Shown here one piece after another: positions 36,815 through 45,190 of a stretch of 64,000 nt of DNA. The notes below the pieces were generated by a model. The model searched no databases, was not told the DNA's origin, and was given only the letters and a program-made list of their open reading frames with translations. Location of the stretch: NCBI GenBank assembly GCA_019310965.1, contig JAFDDG010000014.1, forward strand, positions 22,003 through 86,002. Direction: 5' to 3'. Within the stretch, counting starts at the first letter, position 1. Each line of letters opens with the position of its first letter. The position numbers and the translations under genes were made by a program. The DNA is from Deltaproteobacteria bacterium (GTDB lineage: Bacteria > Myxococcota_A > UBA9160 > SMWR01).

Positions 36815-36897
36815 GAGTTTTGGCGCAAATAGCTGGTTTTCTTGGATTTTCATCCCCAGCCAAACCTCGCATCACGCCCAACGCCGGAGAACGAGCC

Positions 36898-37476
36898 GTG
36901 AGACTCCTCGTGGAGCGCTTCGAAGAGACCCCCGTGGACTTCGCCTTCGAGGCCGATTCGGCCTGGTGGCGCAGCTCCGTTCCGGCATCGCCGGGCCTGC
37001 CGGCGGCGCTCGATGAGCCGCTGCACTTCGCCTTGCGGGGCTATTGCATAGGGGACGATCTCCTCGTCGAGGGCAGCCTCGAGGGCCGCGTGCCGCTCGA
37101 ATGCAGCCGGTGTCTTGCGCGCTATCGTCATGACCTTCGCGAAGCGTTCCGACTCTTGCTGGAGCCCGCGGGCTCTCGCCTCCCGGCGGATCCCGAGGCT
37201 GCCGAGGCGCTGGAGCGCGACGGGTTGTGTCTTGGGGAGGACATCGAAACGGGCTGGTATCGCGGACTCGAGATCGATCTCGGGCCGTTCTTGCGGGAAG
37301 TGGTGATGACCGCCCTGCCCGTGAAGTCCCTGTGCCGGGAAGATTGTGCCGGCCTGTGTCCCCGCTGCGGCGGAGACCGCAACCAGGTTGCTTGCGATTG
37401 CCCCGAGTTCCAGAAACCTTCGCCCTTCGCCGTGCTCGAGACGCTGCGCGACGGGCTCCGCAAAGGAGAGAGCTGA
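36898..37476 (+). CDS. yceD: YceD/DUF177 family protein
   Basis: 192 aa from GTG 36898. DUF177 hallmarks: [19 protein letters not shown] near residue 60-80 and the Cys-rich tail [18 protein letters not shown], then CDC. The family is linked to 23S rRNA/50S biogenesis and nearly always precedes rpmF, as here (stop and start overlap by one base). Biochemical activity is not established. Confidence 0.88.
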   Translation: MRLLVERFEETPVDFAFEADSAWWRSSVPASPGLPAALDEPLHFALRGYCIGDDLLVEGSLEGRVPLECSRCLARYRHDLREAFRLLLEPAGSRLPADPEAAEALERDGLCLGEDIETGWYRGLEIDLGPFLREVVMTALPVKSLCREDCAGLCPRCGGDRNQVACDCPEFQKPSPFAVLETLRDGLRKGES

Positions 37477-37658
37477 TGGCCGTTCCCAAGCGCCGCACTT
37501 CCCGTGCCCGGCGTGACAAGCGCCGCACGCACGATTCGATCGGGGTGTCGCCGCGCAGCAAGTGCCCGCAGTGCGGTGCGCCCAAGCTGCCCCATCGCGT
37601 ATGCGGTGCCTGCGGTTCGTACCGCGGCCGCGAAGTCGTCCAGACCGACGAGGACTAG
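37476..37658 (+). CDS. rpmF: 50S ribosomal protein L32
   Basis: 60 aa, starting [20 protein letters not shown]. The four zinc-ligand Cys (CPQC and CGAC) are retained. The start overlaps the yceD stop (TGATG). fabD follows 3 bp later, so ribosomal and lipid genes are cotranscribed. Confidence 0.97.
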   Translation: MAVPKRRTSRARRDKRRTHDSIGVSPRSKCPQCGAPKLPHRVCGACGSYRGREVVQTDED

Positions 37659-37661
37659 CCG

Positions 37662-38555
37662 GTGCTCGCGCTGCTGTTTCCCGGCCAGGGCTCACATGAG
37701 GTGGGTATGGGCCGCGACGTGTTCGAAGCGTCGCCGGCGGCGCGGGAGATCTTCCAGACGGCCGACGCGGCTCTCGGCTACTCGCTCTCGCAGCTCTGCT
37801 TCGAGGGGCCCGAGGACGCGCTCGTTCGCACCGAGGTGCAGCAGCCGGCCATCCTGACCACCAGCATCGCGCTCTTGCGCGCCATCGAGGAGCGCGGGCC
37901 GGTGGAGCCGGCGTTCGTCGCGGGCCACAGCCTCGGCGAATACTCGGCGCTGGTCGCCAGCGGGGCGCTGCCGTTCGACGATGCCGTGCGCCTGGTGCAG
38001 ACGCGGGGCCGATTCATGCAGGAAGCCGTGCCGGAAGGCCGCGGCGCCATGGCAGCGGTGATCGGCACGGAGCGCGAGGTGGTGGAGCGGTGTTGTGCGG
38101 AAGCTGCGGCGGCGACCGGCCAGGTCGTCTCGCCGGCCAACTACAATTCACCGCCGCAGACCGTGATCGCGGGCGCCAAGCGCACCGTGCCCCTTCCGGT
38201 GTCGGCACCCTTTCACTGTCAGCTGATGGTGCGCGCCGCGGAGAAGCTCGCTCTCGAACTCGCGGGAACCCGCTTCGCGGACCCGGTATGCCCGATTGTC
38301 ACGAATGTCGAAGCGACGACCAATACGGATGGGTCCCGCATCGCAGCGTTGCTCGAGCAGCAGGTGTCGGCACCGGTGCGTTTTGTCGAGATGGTGCAAC
38401 ATCTGGCACAGCGGGGGGTGACGCGCGTGCTCGAGGTGGGCCCCGGTCGTGTTCTGACGGGTCTGGTGCGACGCATCGACCGCGATCTCGAGCGTGGCAA
38501 CTGTTCGACCCTCGACGAAGTGGGTGAGGCCGCGGTCTTCGCGGCAGGTTCCTGA
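37662..38555 (+). CDS. fabD: Malonyl-CoA:ACP transacylase with internal deletion
   Basis: 297 aa from GTG 37662. It moves malonyl from CoA to [16 protein letters not shown], the nucleophile Ser90 in GHSLGE and the catalytic His185 in VSAPFHC are present, as is the C-terminal [11 protein letters not shown]. Between VIAG and [10 protein letters not shown] (residue 171) about 16 residues normal in FabD (a helix of the small ferredoxin-like subdomain) are missing, in frame. Activity may be impaired, or the base call may be wrong there. fabH, plsX and fabG, common neighbours, are absent. Confidence 0.9.
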   Translation: MLALLFPGQGSHEVGMGRDVFEASPAAREIFQTADAALGYSLSQLCFEGPEDALVRTEVQQPAILTTSIALLRAIEERGPVEPAFVAGHSLGEYSALVASGALPFDDAVRLVQTRGRFMQEAVPEGRGAMAAVIGTEREVVERCCAEAAAATGQVVSPANYNSPPQTVIAGAKRTVPLPVSAPFHCQLMVRAAEKLALELAGTRFADPVCPIVTNVEATTNTDGSRIAALLEQQVSAPVRFVEMVQHLAQRGVTRVLEVGPGRVLTGLVRRIDRDLERGNCSTLDEVGEAAVFAAGS

Positions 38556-38589
38556 AGGTTCGAAGCGAAGGGTGGAGGGATCGAACGCA

Positions 38590-38832
38590 ATGGCGACGGA
38601 ACTGGAATCGCGGGTGGCCGGCATCGTCGTCGAGCAGCTGGGTGCGACTCAGGAGGAGCTGGTTCCGGAGGCATCGTTCGTCGATGACCTGGGCGCCGAT
38701 TCCCTCGACATCGTCGAGCTGGTGATGGCAATGGAAGAAGCCTTCGACATCGAGATCCCCGACGACGATGCCGAGAAGATCCAGACCTTCGGTGACGCCG
38801 TCTCCTATCTCAAGGGTCGTCTGGAGAGCTGA
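38590..38832 (+). CDS. acpP: Acyl carrier protein
   Basis: 80 aa acidic protein. Ser38 in [16 protein letters not shown] is the phosphopantetheine site. It carries growing acyl chains for FabD and FabF, which flank it. The start ATG 38590 is 35 bp after fabD. Confidence 0.97.
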   Translation: MATELESRVAGIVVEQLGATQEELVPEASFVDDLGADSLDIVELVMAMEEAFDIEIPDDDAEKIQTFGDAVSYLKGRLES

Positions 38833-38834
38833 GA

Positions 38835-40076
38835 TTGCCCGCTCGCGATCGCCGCGTCGTGGTGAGTGGACTCGGCTGCGTGAGTCCGTTGGGCGGTGAC
38901 GTCGAGTCCACCTGGCAGGCGGCCGTCGCCGGGCGCAGCGGCATCGGACCGATCCGTCACTTCGATGCCAGCGAATACGCGGTGCGCTTCGCTGGCGAAG
39001 TGGAGGGCGCACTCGATCTCGGCGACGTGACCGCGAAGGAGGCGCGGCGGCTCGATCGCACCGTGGCACTGGCCGTGGCGGCTGCCCGTGAGGCGGTCAT
39101 CGACTGCGGCCTGGATCTATCGGCGGCAGATCGCGACCGCATAGGGGTGGCGATCGGCTCGGGCATCGGCGGCATCGGGACACTCCAGGCCGGCGTCGAG
39201 ACGTTGGTGAAGCGTGGGCCCGGGCGGGTCAACCCGTTCATGATCCCGATGTCGATCGGCAACATGTCCTCGGGCTACGTGGCCATCCGTCACGGGCTGC
39301 GCGGGCCAAACCTGTGTCATGTGAGTGCCTGCGCCAGCGGGGCCCACTCGATCGGGGAGGCGGCGCGCATCATCGAGCGCGGCGATGCCGACGTGATCCT
39401 GGCCGGAGGCGCGGAAGCCGCCATCACCGGCTTCGCCGTGGCAGGCTTTGCCGTGATGCGTGCGCTCTCGGTGCGCAACGATGCCCCAAGCGCTGCCAGC
39501 CGGCCCTTCGATCGCGATCGCGACGGCTTCGTGATCGGGGAGGGCTCTGCGGTACTGGTGCTCGAAGCCGAGGAGCACGCGCGGGCGCGCGGGGCAAAGG
39601 TGCGCGCCCGGCTGCTTGGCTACGGACGCAGCGCCGACGCTGCGCAGCTGACGCTGCCCGCCGAAGATGGCGACGGAGCGCGGCGTTGCATGGAGCTCGC
39701 GCTGGCGGACGCCGGCCTGCGCCCCGCCGACATCGACCACCTCAACGCCCATGCCACCAGCACGCCGGCCGGCGATACGGCGGAAGTGCGCGCGGTGCAC
39801 ACGCTCTTCGGCGCCCAGGCCGACAATCTGGCGGTGTCGGCCACGAAATCGATGACCGGCCATCTGCTCGGAGCCGCCGGCGCCCTGGAAGCGCTGTTCT
39901 GCGTGCGCGCGTTGGAAACCCAGATCCTGCCGCCGACGATCAATCTGGATCACCCGGATCCGGAGTGCGATCTCGATCACGTCGCCAACAAGGCGCGCCA
40001 GGCGCGCTGCGAGGCCGCCATGTCGACCTCGTTCGGTTTCGGAGGCACCAACGCGGCCCTCGTCCTGGGGCGTTGA
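38835..40076 (+). CDS. fabF: 3-oxoacyl-ACP synthase II
   Basis: 413 aa from TTG 38835, two bases after acpP. It condenses malonyl-ACP with acyl-ACP. The Cys-His-His triad is present: Cys166 in SACASGAHS, His in NAHATSTPAGD and His in KSMTGHLLGAAG. The terminal STSFGFGGTNAALVL is typical of FabF. Confidence 0.97.
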   Translation: MPARDRRVVVSGLGCVSPLGGDVESTWQAAVAGRSGIGPIRHFDASEYAVRFAGEVEGALDLGDVTAKEARRLDRTVALAVAAAREAVIDCGLDLSAADRDRIGVAIGSGIGGIGTLQAGVETLVKRGPGRVNPFMIPMSIGNMSSGYVAIRHGLRGPNLCHVSACASGAHSIGEAARIIERGDADVILAGGAEAAITGFAVAGFAVMRALSVRNDAPSAASRPFDRDRDGFVIGEGSAVLVLEAEEHARARGAKVRARLLGYGRSADAAQLTLPAEDGDGARRCMELALADAGLRPADIDHLNAHATSTPAGDTAEVRAVHTLFGAQADNLAVSATKSMTGHLLGAAGALEALFCVRALETQILPPTINLDHPDPECDLDHVANKARQARCEAAMSTSFGFGGTNAALVLGR

Positions 40077-40145
40077 TCCACGCTGTCCAGCGCGGGCGCG
40101 AGCGGCTCGCGTCTGGCAAACTCCGGGGTGTGTCCCGACGGGGCG

Positions 40146-40193
40146 CGGGTTCGCGGGGCCGCGCTGCACTGATGCGCAACGCGGCCCGACCCG
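40146..40193 (+). other. Stem-loop between fabF and rpiB-glyA
   Basis: GGGCCGCG (40156-40163) pairs with CGCGGCCC (40180-40187) over a 16-nt loop. Outer arms CGGGT/ACCCG extend it with a 5-nt bulge on one side. There is no T run, but TTTCTACTTT follows about 10 bp later. It could end the fab operon or be a leader structure for the fusion gene. Confidence 0.5.
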
Positions 40194-40241
40194 GGTGTTG
40201 AATTTCTACTTTCCGGCTGCGGGACGCGCGAAAGGAACGGC

Positions 40242-41966
40242 GTGGGGAAGTCCTCCATCATCATGGCCAGCGATCACCGCGGCGTCGGTCTCAAGGCCGC
40301 GTTGCGCGAACGCCTCGAACGCGACGGCGAAGCGGTGCTCGACATCGGCAGCCACGGCGAAGAGTCCGTGGACTACGCCGAACTCGCGGCCCCCGCGGCC
40401 CGCGCCGTCTCCGAGGGCAAGAACGAACGCGCCATCGTGATCTGCGGGTCCGGGCTCGGCGTCATGTACACCGCCAACCGCTTCCCGGGCGTGCGCGCAG
40501 CCTGGGCGCAGGACAGCGAGGCGGCCGAGATGGCCCGCCGCCACAACGATGCCAACGTGCTGGCGCTGCCGGCGGACCGGCTCGATTTTGCAGCCGCCTG
40601 GCCGATCGTGCAGACCTGGCTCGACACCGCTTTCGAGGGTGGGCGCCACGCCCGCCGGGTGCGCCAGATCGACGAGCTGACGCGGATCGAGTCCGCGGCC
40701 CCTCGTGCGGCGTCGCTCCTCGCCGAGCAGGACCCGGAGATCCACGCGGTGATCCGGGGCGAGGCCAGGCGCCAAGCCCTGAGCTTGGAGCTGATCGCCT
40801 CGGAGAACTTCGTATCCGAGGCCGTGCTCGAGGCGACCGGCACTGTTCTGACCAACAAGTACGCGGAGGGCTACCCCGGGCGTCGCTACTACGGCGGCTG
40901 CGAGGTGGTGGACCAGGCGGAGGAGTTGGCCCGGGAGCGGGCCAAGGCGCTCTTTGGCGCCGACCACGCCAACGTGCAGCCCCACTCTGGTTCCCAGGCG
41001 AACGAAGCCGTCTACCGTGCGGTGTGCGAAGTCGGCGACACCGTGCTCGCGATGAATCTCGACCACGGGGGCCACCTCACCCACGGCAGCCCGGTCAATT
41101 TCTCCGGCAAGCTCTACAACATCGTGCCCTACGGCGTGCGCAAGGGCGATGAACTCATCGACTACGACGAGGTGCGTCGGCTGGCCCGCGAGCACCGGCC
41201 GCGCATGATCCAGTGCGGTACGACCGCGTATTCGCGCACCCTCGACTTCGACGCCTTCCGTTCGGTGGCGGACGAAGTGGGGGCCGTGCTGTTTGCGGAC
41301 ATCGCTCACATCGCGGGTTTCGTCGCGACCGGGCTGCACCCGACGCCGGTGGGGCGCGCTCACATCGTCACCACGACCACGCACAAGACCCTGCGTGGCC
41401 CCCGGGGCGGCATGATCCTGTGCGACGAAGAGTGGGCGAAGAAGATCGACAGCGCCGTCTTCCCGGGAGGGCAGGGGGGCCCCTTGATGCACGTGATCGC
41501 GGCCAAGGCCGTGGCCTTCCGCGAAGCGGCGGCGCCGGAGTTCGAACAGTACTGCAGCCATGTGCTCGAGAACGCCCGCACTCTGGCGGCGGCGCTCTCC
41601 GCGCATGGCCATCGCATCGTGTCCGGCGGCACCGACACTCACCTCTTCATGCTCTCGTTGGTCGATCGCGACACCACCGGCAAGGCGGCGCAGCTTGCGC
41701 TCGAACGCGCCGGTGTAACCACCAACAAGAACATGGTTCCCTTCGATCCGCGCAAGCCGATGGTGACGTCGGGACTGCGCATTGGCACGCCCGCCGTCAC
41801 GACCCGGGGCATGGGCGTGTCCGAGATGCAGGAGATCGGTGGATTCATCGCACGGGCGCTGGCCCGGCCGGGTGACGTCGACACCCTCGATGAGATTCGC
41901 GGCGATGTGGAGGCATTGTGTCGCCGCTTCCCCCTGTATCCGGACCACTGGGACGACTGCTCCTGA
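40242..41966 (+). CDS. RpiB-GlyA fusion: ribose-5-phosphate isomerase B and serine hydroxymethyltransferase
   Basis: 574 aa in one continuous frame. Residues 1-150 are RpiB: DHRG near the start, the active-site Cys68 in [14 protein letters not shown] and [12 protein letters not shown]. Residues about 156-574 are full-length Gly[21 protein letters not shown], then [11 protein letters not shown], and the PLP Lys382 in [14 protein letters not shown]. No in-frame ATG, GTG or TTG with a ribosome site lies near where a separate GlyA would begin, so this is a real fusion as written. RpiB isomerises ribose-5-P and ribulose-5-P; GlyA makes glycine and methylene-THF from serine. Both feed purine and nucleotide synthesis. 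Confidence 0.93.
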   Translation: MGKSSIIMASDHRGVGLKAALRERLERDGEAVLDIGSHGEESVDYAELAAPAARAVSEGKNERAIVICGSGLGVMYTANRFPGVRAAWAQDSEAAEMARRHNDANVLALPADRLDFAAAWPIVQTWLDTAFEGGRHARRVRQIDELTRIESAAPRAASLLAEQDPEIHAVIRGEARRQALSLELIASENFVSEAVLEATGTVLTNKYAEGYPGRRYYGGCEVVDQAEELARERAKALFGADHANVQPHSGSQANEAVYRAVCEVGDTVLAMNLDHGGHLTHGSPVNFSGKLYNIVPYGVRKGDELIDYDEVRRLAREHRPRMIQCGTTAYSRTLDFDAFRSVADEVGAVLFADIAHIAGFVATGLHPTPVGRAHIVTTTTHKTLRGPRGGMILCDEEWAKKIDSAVFPGGQGGPLMHVIAAKAVAFREAAAPEFEQYCSHVLENARTLAAALSAHGHRIVSGGTDTHLFMLSLVDRDTTGKAAQLALERAGVTTNKNMVPFDPRKPMVTSGLRIGTPAVTTRGMGVSEMQEIGGFIARALARPGDVDTLDEIRGDVEALCRRFPLYPDHWDDCS

Positions 41967-41969
41967 GCC

Positions 41970-42446
41970 GTGCGCTGCCCCTACTGCGCCGACGAGAACA
42001 GCAAGGTTATCGATTCGCGGCTCGCCCGCGATGGGGCCGAGATCCGTCGTCGCCGCGAGTGCGTCGAGTGCACTCGGCGTTTCACCACGCGGGAGCGCGT
42101 CGACGACGTGATGCCGAAGGTGGCCAAGCGCGACGAGCGCCGCGAGGATTTCCAGCGCGAGAAGATTCTCGCCGCGATTCAGAAGGCATGCCAGAAGCGC
42201 CCCGTTAGTGCGGATGCCATCGAGAAGCTGGTGGATCGTGTGGAACGTTATGTGCAGGAACTCGGCGACAAGGAAATCTCCAGTCGGCTGGTGGGCGAGC
42301 GGGTGATGAAGGAGCTGGCCGAAACGGACGAGCTCGGTGCGGCGCGTTTCGCGTCGGTGTTCCACGATTTCCAGAATGCCGATGATTACGCGCGCTTCTT
42401 CCAGTCGATTCGCAGCAGCGCTCGCAGCGCCGGCCCGTCGGAATGA
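41970..42446 (+). CDS. nrdR: Transcriptional regulator NrdR
   Basis: 158 aa from GTG 41970, 3 bp after glyA. The zinc ribbon has Cys3, Cys6, Cys31 and Cys34, and the ATP-cone follows (VAKRDERREDFQREKILAAI). It represses ribonucleotide reductase genes in response to ATP/dATP. glyA-nrdR-ribD order is common in related bacteria. Confidence 0.96.
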   Translation: MRCPYCADENSKVIDSRLARDGAEIRRRRECVECTRRFTTRERVDDVMPKVAKRDERREDFQREKILAAIQKACQKRPVSADAIEKLVDRVERYVQELGDKEISSRLVGERVMKELAETDELGAARFASVFHDFQNADDYARFFQSIRSSARSAGPSE

Positions 42447-43573
42447 CACCCGAAGCCGCCATGCGTCTCGCGTTGGCCCAGGCGCGCCGGGTCAGCGGGC
42501 GCACGTTCCCGAATCCGCCGGTGGGCGCAGTGGTGTATCGCGGCGATCGCGTGCTAGGGCGCGGTGCCACCGGGCCCGTGGGCGGCGCTCACGCGGAGAT
42601 CGTCGCCATGGAGCGCGCGACCGCGAAACACGGCGCAAGGGCGCTGCGAGGTGCGTCGTTCGCCGTGACTCTCGAGCCCTGCGCGCACGTCGGTCGCACA
42701 GGTCCGTGCGCAGAACGCGTTGCCCGGGCGGGGTTTGCCCGGGTCGCGGTGGGGCATGTGGATCCGCATCCGAAAGTCGGTGGGCGCGGTGTGCGTCGAG
42801 TGCGCCGATCCGGGGCGCGCGTCGACGTCGGTGTGCTCGAAGCCGAGTGCCGCGAGCAGCATCGAGGTTTTCTCTCGGTTGTGAACCGTCGCCGGCCCTT
42901 CGTCGGCGTCAAGTTGGCCAGTACGCTCGATGGGCGCATCGCCACGTCACGCGGCGAGTCGCGCTGGATCACCGGCCCGGAGGCGCGCGCGGCGGTGCAC
43001 CGTCTGCGGGCGCGGGTCGATGCTCTCGTGGTCGGCTCGGCGACGGTGCTGGCGGACGATCCCAGGCTCACCGTGCGGCGCGGTGGGCGGCTGGTGCACC
43101 GTCCGATCCGCGTCGTGGTGGATGCGCAGCTGCGCGTTCCGCCCACGGCCCGACTCTTTGCGGGCGACCCCCATAGCGCCTGGGTGCTCTGCGGTGCGCG
43201 CGCGCCGGCCAGCCGCCGCCGGGCTCTCGAGGGCCGCGGGGCGCGAGTTCTGCCGGTGGCGAGTCGCGGCGGACACCTGGACCTGCGCGCCGCGTTGCGG
43301 TGCCTGGCGAAGGAGGGTTTGTCGGAGCTGCTGGTCGAGGGCGGCGGCGGGCTCGCGGCGGCGCTGCTGCGCGCCGGGCTGATCGACGAATTCCACTGGT
43401 TCGTGGCGCCGCGACTCATCGGTGCCGACGGTCTGCCGGCTCTCGGCGCCCTGGGACTCTCCAGGCTGGCGCGGGCGCCTGAGTTGGAGGAGCTTCGGGT
43501 GCGCAGGGTCGGCCGCGACCTGCATGTCGTGGGACGGCCGGTCGTGGCCCGGGCGCGGGGGAGGGTGAGGTGA
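42443..43573 (+). CDS. ribD: Bifunctional riboflavin deaminase/reductase RibD
   Basis: 376 aa, overlapping nrdR by 4 bp (ATGA). The N-terminal deaminase has zinc ligands in GGAHAEIVAM and TLEPCAHVGRTGPC; the C-terminal reductase begins VGVKLASTLDGRIAT. It converts the first pyrimidine intermediate of riboflavin synthesis through deamination and NADPH reduction. Arg content is high in the middle (GGRGVRRVRRSGARV), but no residue loss is obvious. Confidence 0.94.
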   Translation: MTPEAAMRLALAQARRVSGRTFPNPPVGAVVYRGDRVLGRGATGPVGGAHAEIVAMERATAKHGARALRGASFAVTLEPCAHVGRTGPCAERVARAGFARVAVGHVDPHPKVGGRGVRRVRRSGARVDVGVLEAECREQHRGFLSVVNRRRPFVGVKLASTLDGRIATSRGESRWITGPEARAAVHRLRARVDALVVGSATVLADDPRLTVRRGGRLVHRPIRVVVDAQLRVPPTARLFAGDPHSAWVLCGARAPASRRRALEGRGARVLPVASRGGHLDLRAALRCLAKEGLSELLVEGGGGLAAALLRAGLIDEFHWFVAPRLIGADGLPALGALGLSRLARAPELEELRVRRVGRDLHVVGRPVVARARGRVR

Positions 43574-44055
43574 AGAGCTGGGAGGTGAGTCTCGATGCGA
43601 CGGGCCTGAACCTGGCCATCGTGGTCGCGCGCTTCAATCACCTGATCTGCGGGCAGCTGCTCGAGGGCGCGCTCGAGGAACTCGAGCGGCGCGGCGCGAA
43701 TCCGGACGCGGTTCATGTGGCCTGGGTGCCCGGGGCCTTTGAGATACCACAGGCTGCGCGCGCGCTGGCGAATACCGGCCGCTATGACGCCGTAATTGCA
43801 CTCGGCGCTGTTATTCGCGGAGGCACTCCGCACTTCGATTATGTATGCGAAGGCGTGACCGACGGGGTGCGCGAGGTCATGCGCGACACAGGGGTGCCGG
43901 TGGCCTTCGGCGTGCTCACCTGCGACGACGTGGAGCAGGCCCTGGCACGGGCCGGTGGCGCGCACGGCAACAAGGGTTCGGATGTGGCGTTGGCGGCCAT
44001 CGAGATGGTGCGGCTGTTGGCGCAGCTGGGCGATCCGCCGGGAGGTCGTGCGTGA
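43570..44055 (+). CDS. ribH: Lumazine synthase
   Basis: 161 aa from GTG 43570, overlapping ribD (GTGA). VARFNHLICGQLLEGAL, WVPGAFEIPQAA and GAVIRGGTPHFDYVC with the active His near residue 88 (VRGxTxHFxxV pattern) are conserved. It condenses ribityl-aminouracil with dihydroxybutanone phosphate. ribE and ribBA, usually between ribD and ribH, are not here. Confidence 0.95.
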   Translation: MKSWEVSLDATGLNLAIVVARFNHLICGQLLEGALEELERRGANPDAVHVAWVPGAFEIPQAARALANTGRYDAVIALGAVIRGGTPHFDYVCEGVTDGVREVMRDTGVPVAFGVLTCDDVEQALARAGGAHGNKGSDVALAAIEMVRLLAQLGDPPGGRA

Positions 44056-44507
44056 TGCGCCGTGCCCCTCGCTCAGCCTCTCGGCAACTAGCGCTCCAGG
44101 TGCTCTACGCCGTCGATCTTGCCGCTGCCCGTTCGCAGGGGGAGCCGGACGTAATGGCCGTCTTCTCCTCCGTCGCCGCCAACTTCGACTTGCCTGAGGG
44201 TGCGCGCGCCTTCGCCGAGGAGCTGGTCTGCGGCGTTGCCGAGAAGCGCGAATCGCTGGATGAGCACATCGGCCGCTGTGCCCGCAACTGGCGAGTTGAA
44301 CGCATGGCTGCGGTCGACCGCAACGTCTTGCGCCTGGCGGCTTTCGAACTCGGCCGCGGCGAGGTGCCCGCGTCGGTGATCATCGACCAGGCCATCGAGC
44401 TGGCGCGACGCTTCGGTGACGATCCGTCGCCGGCCTTTGTCAACGGGGTACTGGACGCGGTTGCGCGGGAGCTGGGATGCGTCGAGCCGGTGAAGGAGAT
44501 CCTGTGA
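44055..44507 (+). CDS. nusB: Transcription antitermination factor NusB
   Basis: 150 aa, all-helical. ASRQLALQVLYAVDLA at the N-terminus and the C-terminal VDRNVLRLAAFELGRGEVPA, then VIIDQAIELARRFGDD and FVNGVLDAVARE, are hallmarks. It acts with NusE/S10 in rRNA antitermination. It overlaps ribH by one base, the usual ribH-nusB linkage. Confidence 0.95.
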   Translation: MRRAPRSASRQLALQVLYAVDLAAARSQGEPDVMAVFSSVAANFDLPEGARAFAEELVCGVAEKRESLDEHIGRCARNWRVERMAAVDRNVLRLAAFELGRGEVPASVIIDQAIELARRFGDDPSPAFVNGVLDAVARELGCVEPVKEIL

Positions 44508-45121
44508 GGTGCGAGCTTTTCATCGATGTCGAGGGCGCCCCGCTCGAACGCGCGCGGGCGGATCTGGTCGTGGTGCCGCTCTTCGATGACGAGCATCCCT
44601 TGCAGGGAGGTGTCGGTCGGGTCGATTGGCGTCTGTGTGGGCAGGTCTCCGCCCTCGTCGCGGCCGGACGCTTGACTGGGACGCCAGGCGAGGCGGCTCT
44701 GCTCGTTGCGTTCGCCGGGCTGGCGGCGCCTCGCCTGCTGGTGCTCGGCGTGGGACCGCGTGATCACTTCGATGTCGATGCCCTCGATGCGCTGGTGCGT
44801 GCCGCCGCGCTGCGCGCCGTCGCGCTGCGTGTCGGAAGTGTCGCGCTTCCGCTGCCGCTGGAATTCGGTTCGGCGGTGGGTCGCGTGTCGTGTGCCGCCG
44901 CGTCGGCCCTGGTCGAGGCGCGGGACGGTGTGTCCCTGCGCCTGGTCCTGCTGGTGGCGCGGGAGGAGGTCGTGCGCACGGCCGACATGTTGCGCCGGGG
45001 CGGTTTGAGCGGCGTTCCGAGCGATGTCGCCGTGCGCCTGCCGGCGGCAGGTGGCCGCCCGGCTTCACGTCCCCGCCGCACCGACTCCCAGGCCCCCAGG
45101 GGCTCCTCGCTGGTAAAGTAA
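44504..45121 (+). CDS. Stand-alone M17 leucyl-aminopeptidase N-terminal domain protein
   Basis: 205 aa from GTG 44504 (GTGA overlap with nusB). The protein resembles the non-catalytic N-terminal macro-like domain of leucyl aminopeptidase PepA: DLVVVPLFDDEHPLQGGVGR, a middle APRLLVLGVGPRD and alternating helices. The metal-binding catalytic domain is absent; the C-terminus is a basic Pro/Arg tail. PepA N-domains also bind DNA in E. coli, so a regulatory or structural role is possible. No enzymatic activity is expected. Confidence 0.65.
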   Translation: MRCELFIDVEGAPLERARADLVVVPLFDDEHPLQGGVGRVDWRLCGQVSALVAAGRLTGTPGEAALLVAFAGLAAPRLLVLGVGPRDHFDVDALDALVRAAALRAVALRVGSVALPLPLEFGSAVGRVSCAAASALVEARDGVSLRLVLLVAREEVVRTADMLRRGGLSGVPSDVAVRLPAAGGRPASRPRRTDSQAPRGSSLVK

Positions 45122-45140
45122 GCGCTCCCCTGGCCGATGC
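45114..45140 (+). promoter_or_regulatory. Sigma28 (FliA)-type promoter candidate
   Basis: TAAAGTAA-N11-GCCGATGC against the consensus TAAAGTTT-N11-GCCGATAA (6/8 and 6/8, exact spacing). It overlaps the end of the M17-like gene and lies about 50 bp before the DUF4388 gene. Confidence 0.55.
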
Positions 45141-45190
45141 TCTCCTTGACGAACGTGCGCATTGGGTGCGCGCGGGGGATGGGGAGCGCG

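Noticed and set aside
35563..36897. Upstream extension of the yceD frame by 445 codons
   Set aside because: It is antisense to gltX; YceD homology begins at the GTG at 36898.
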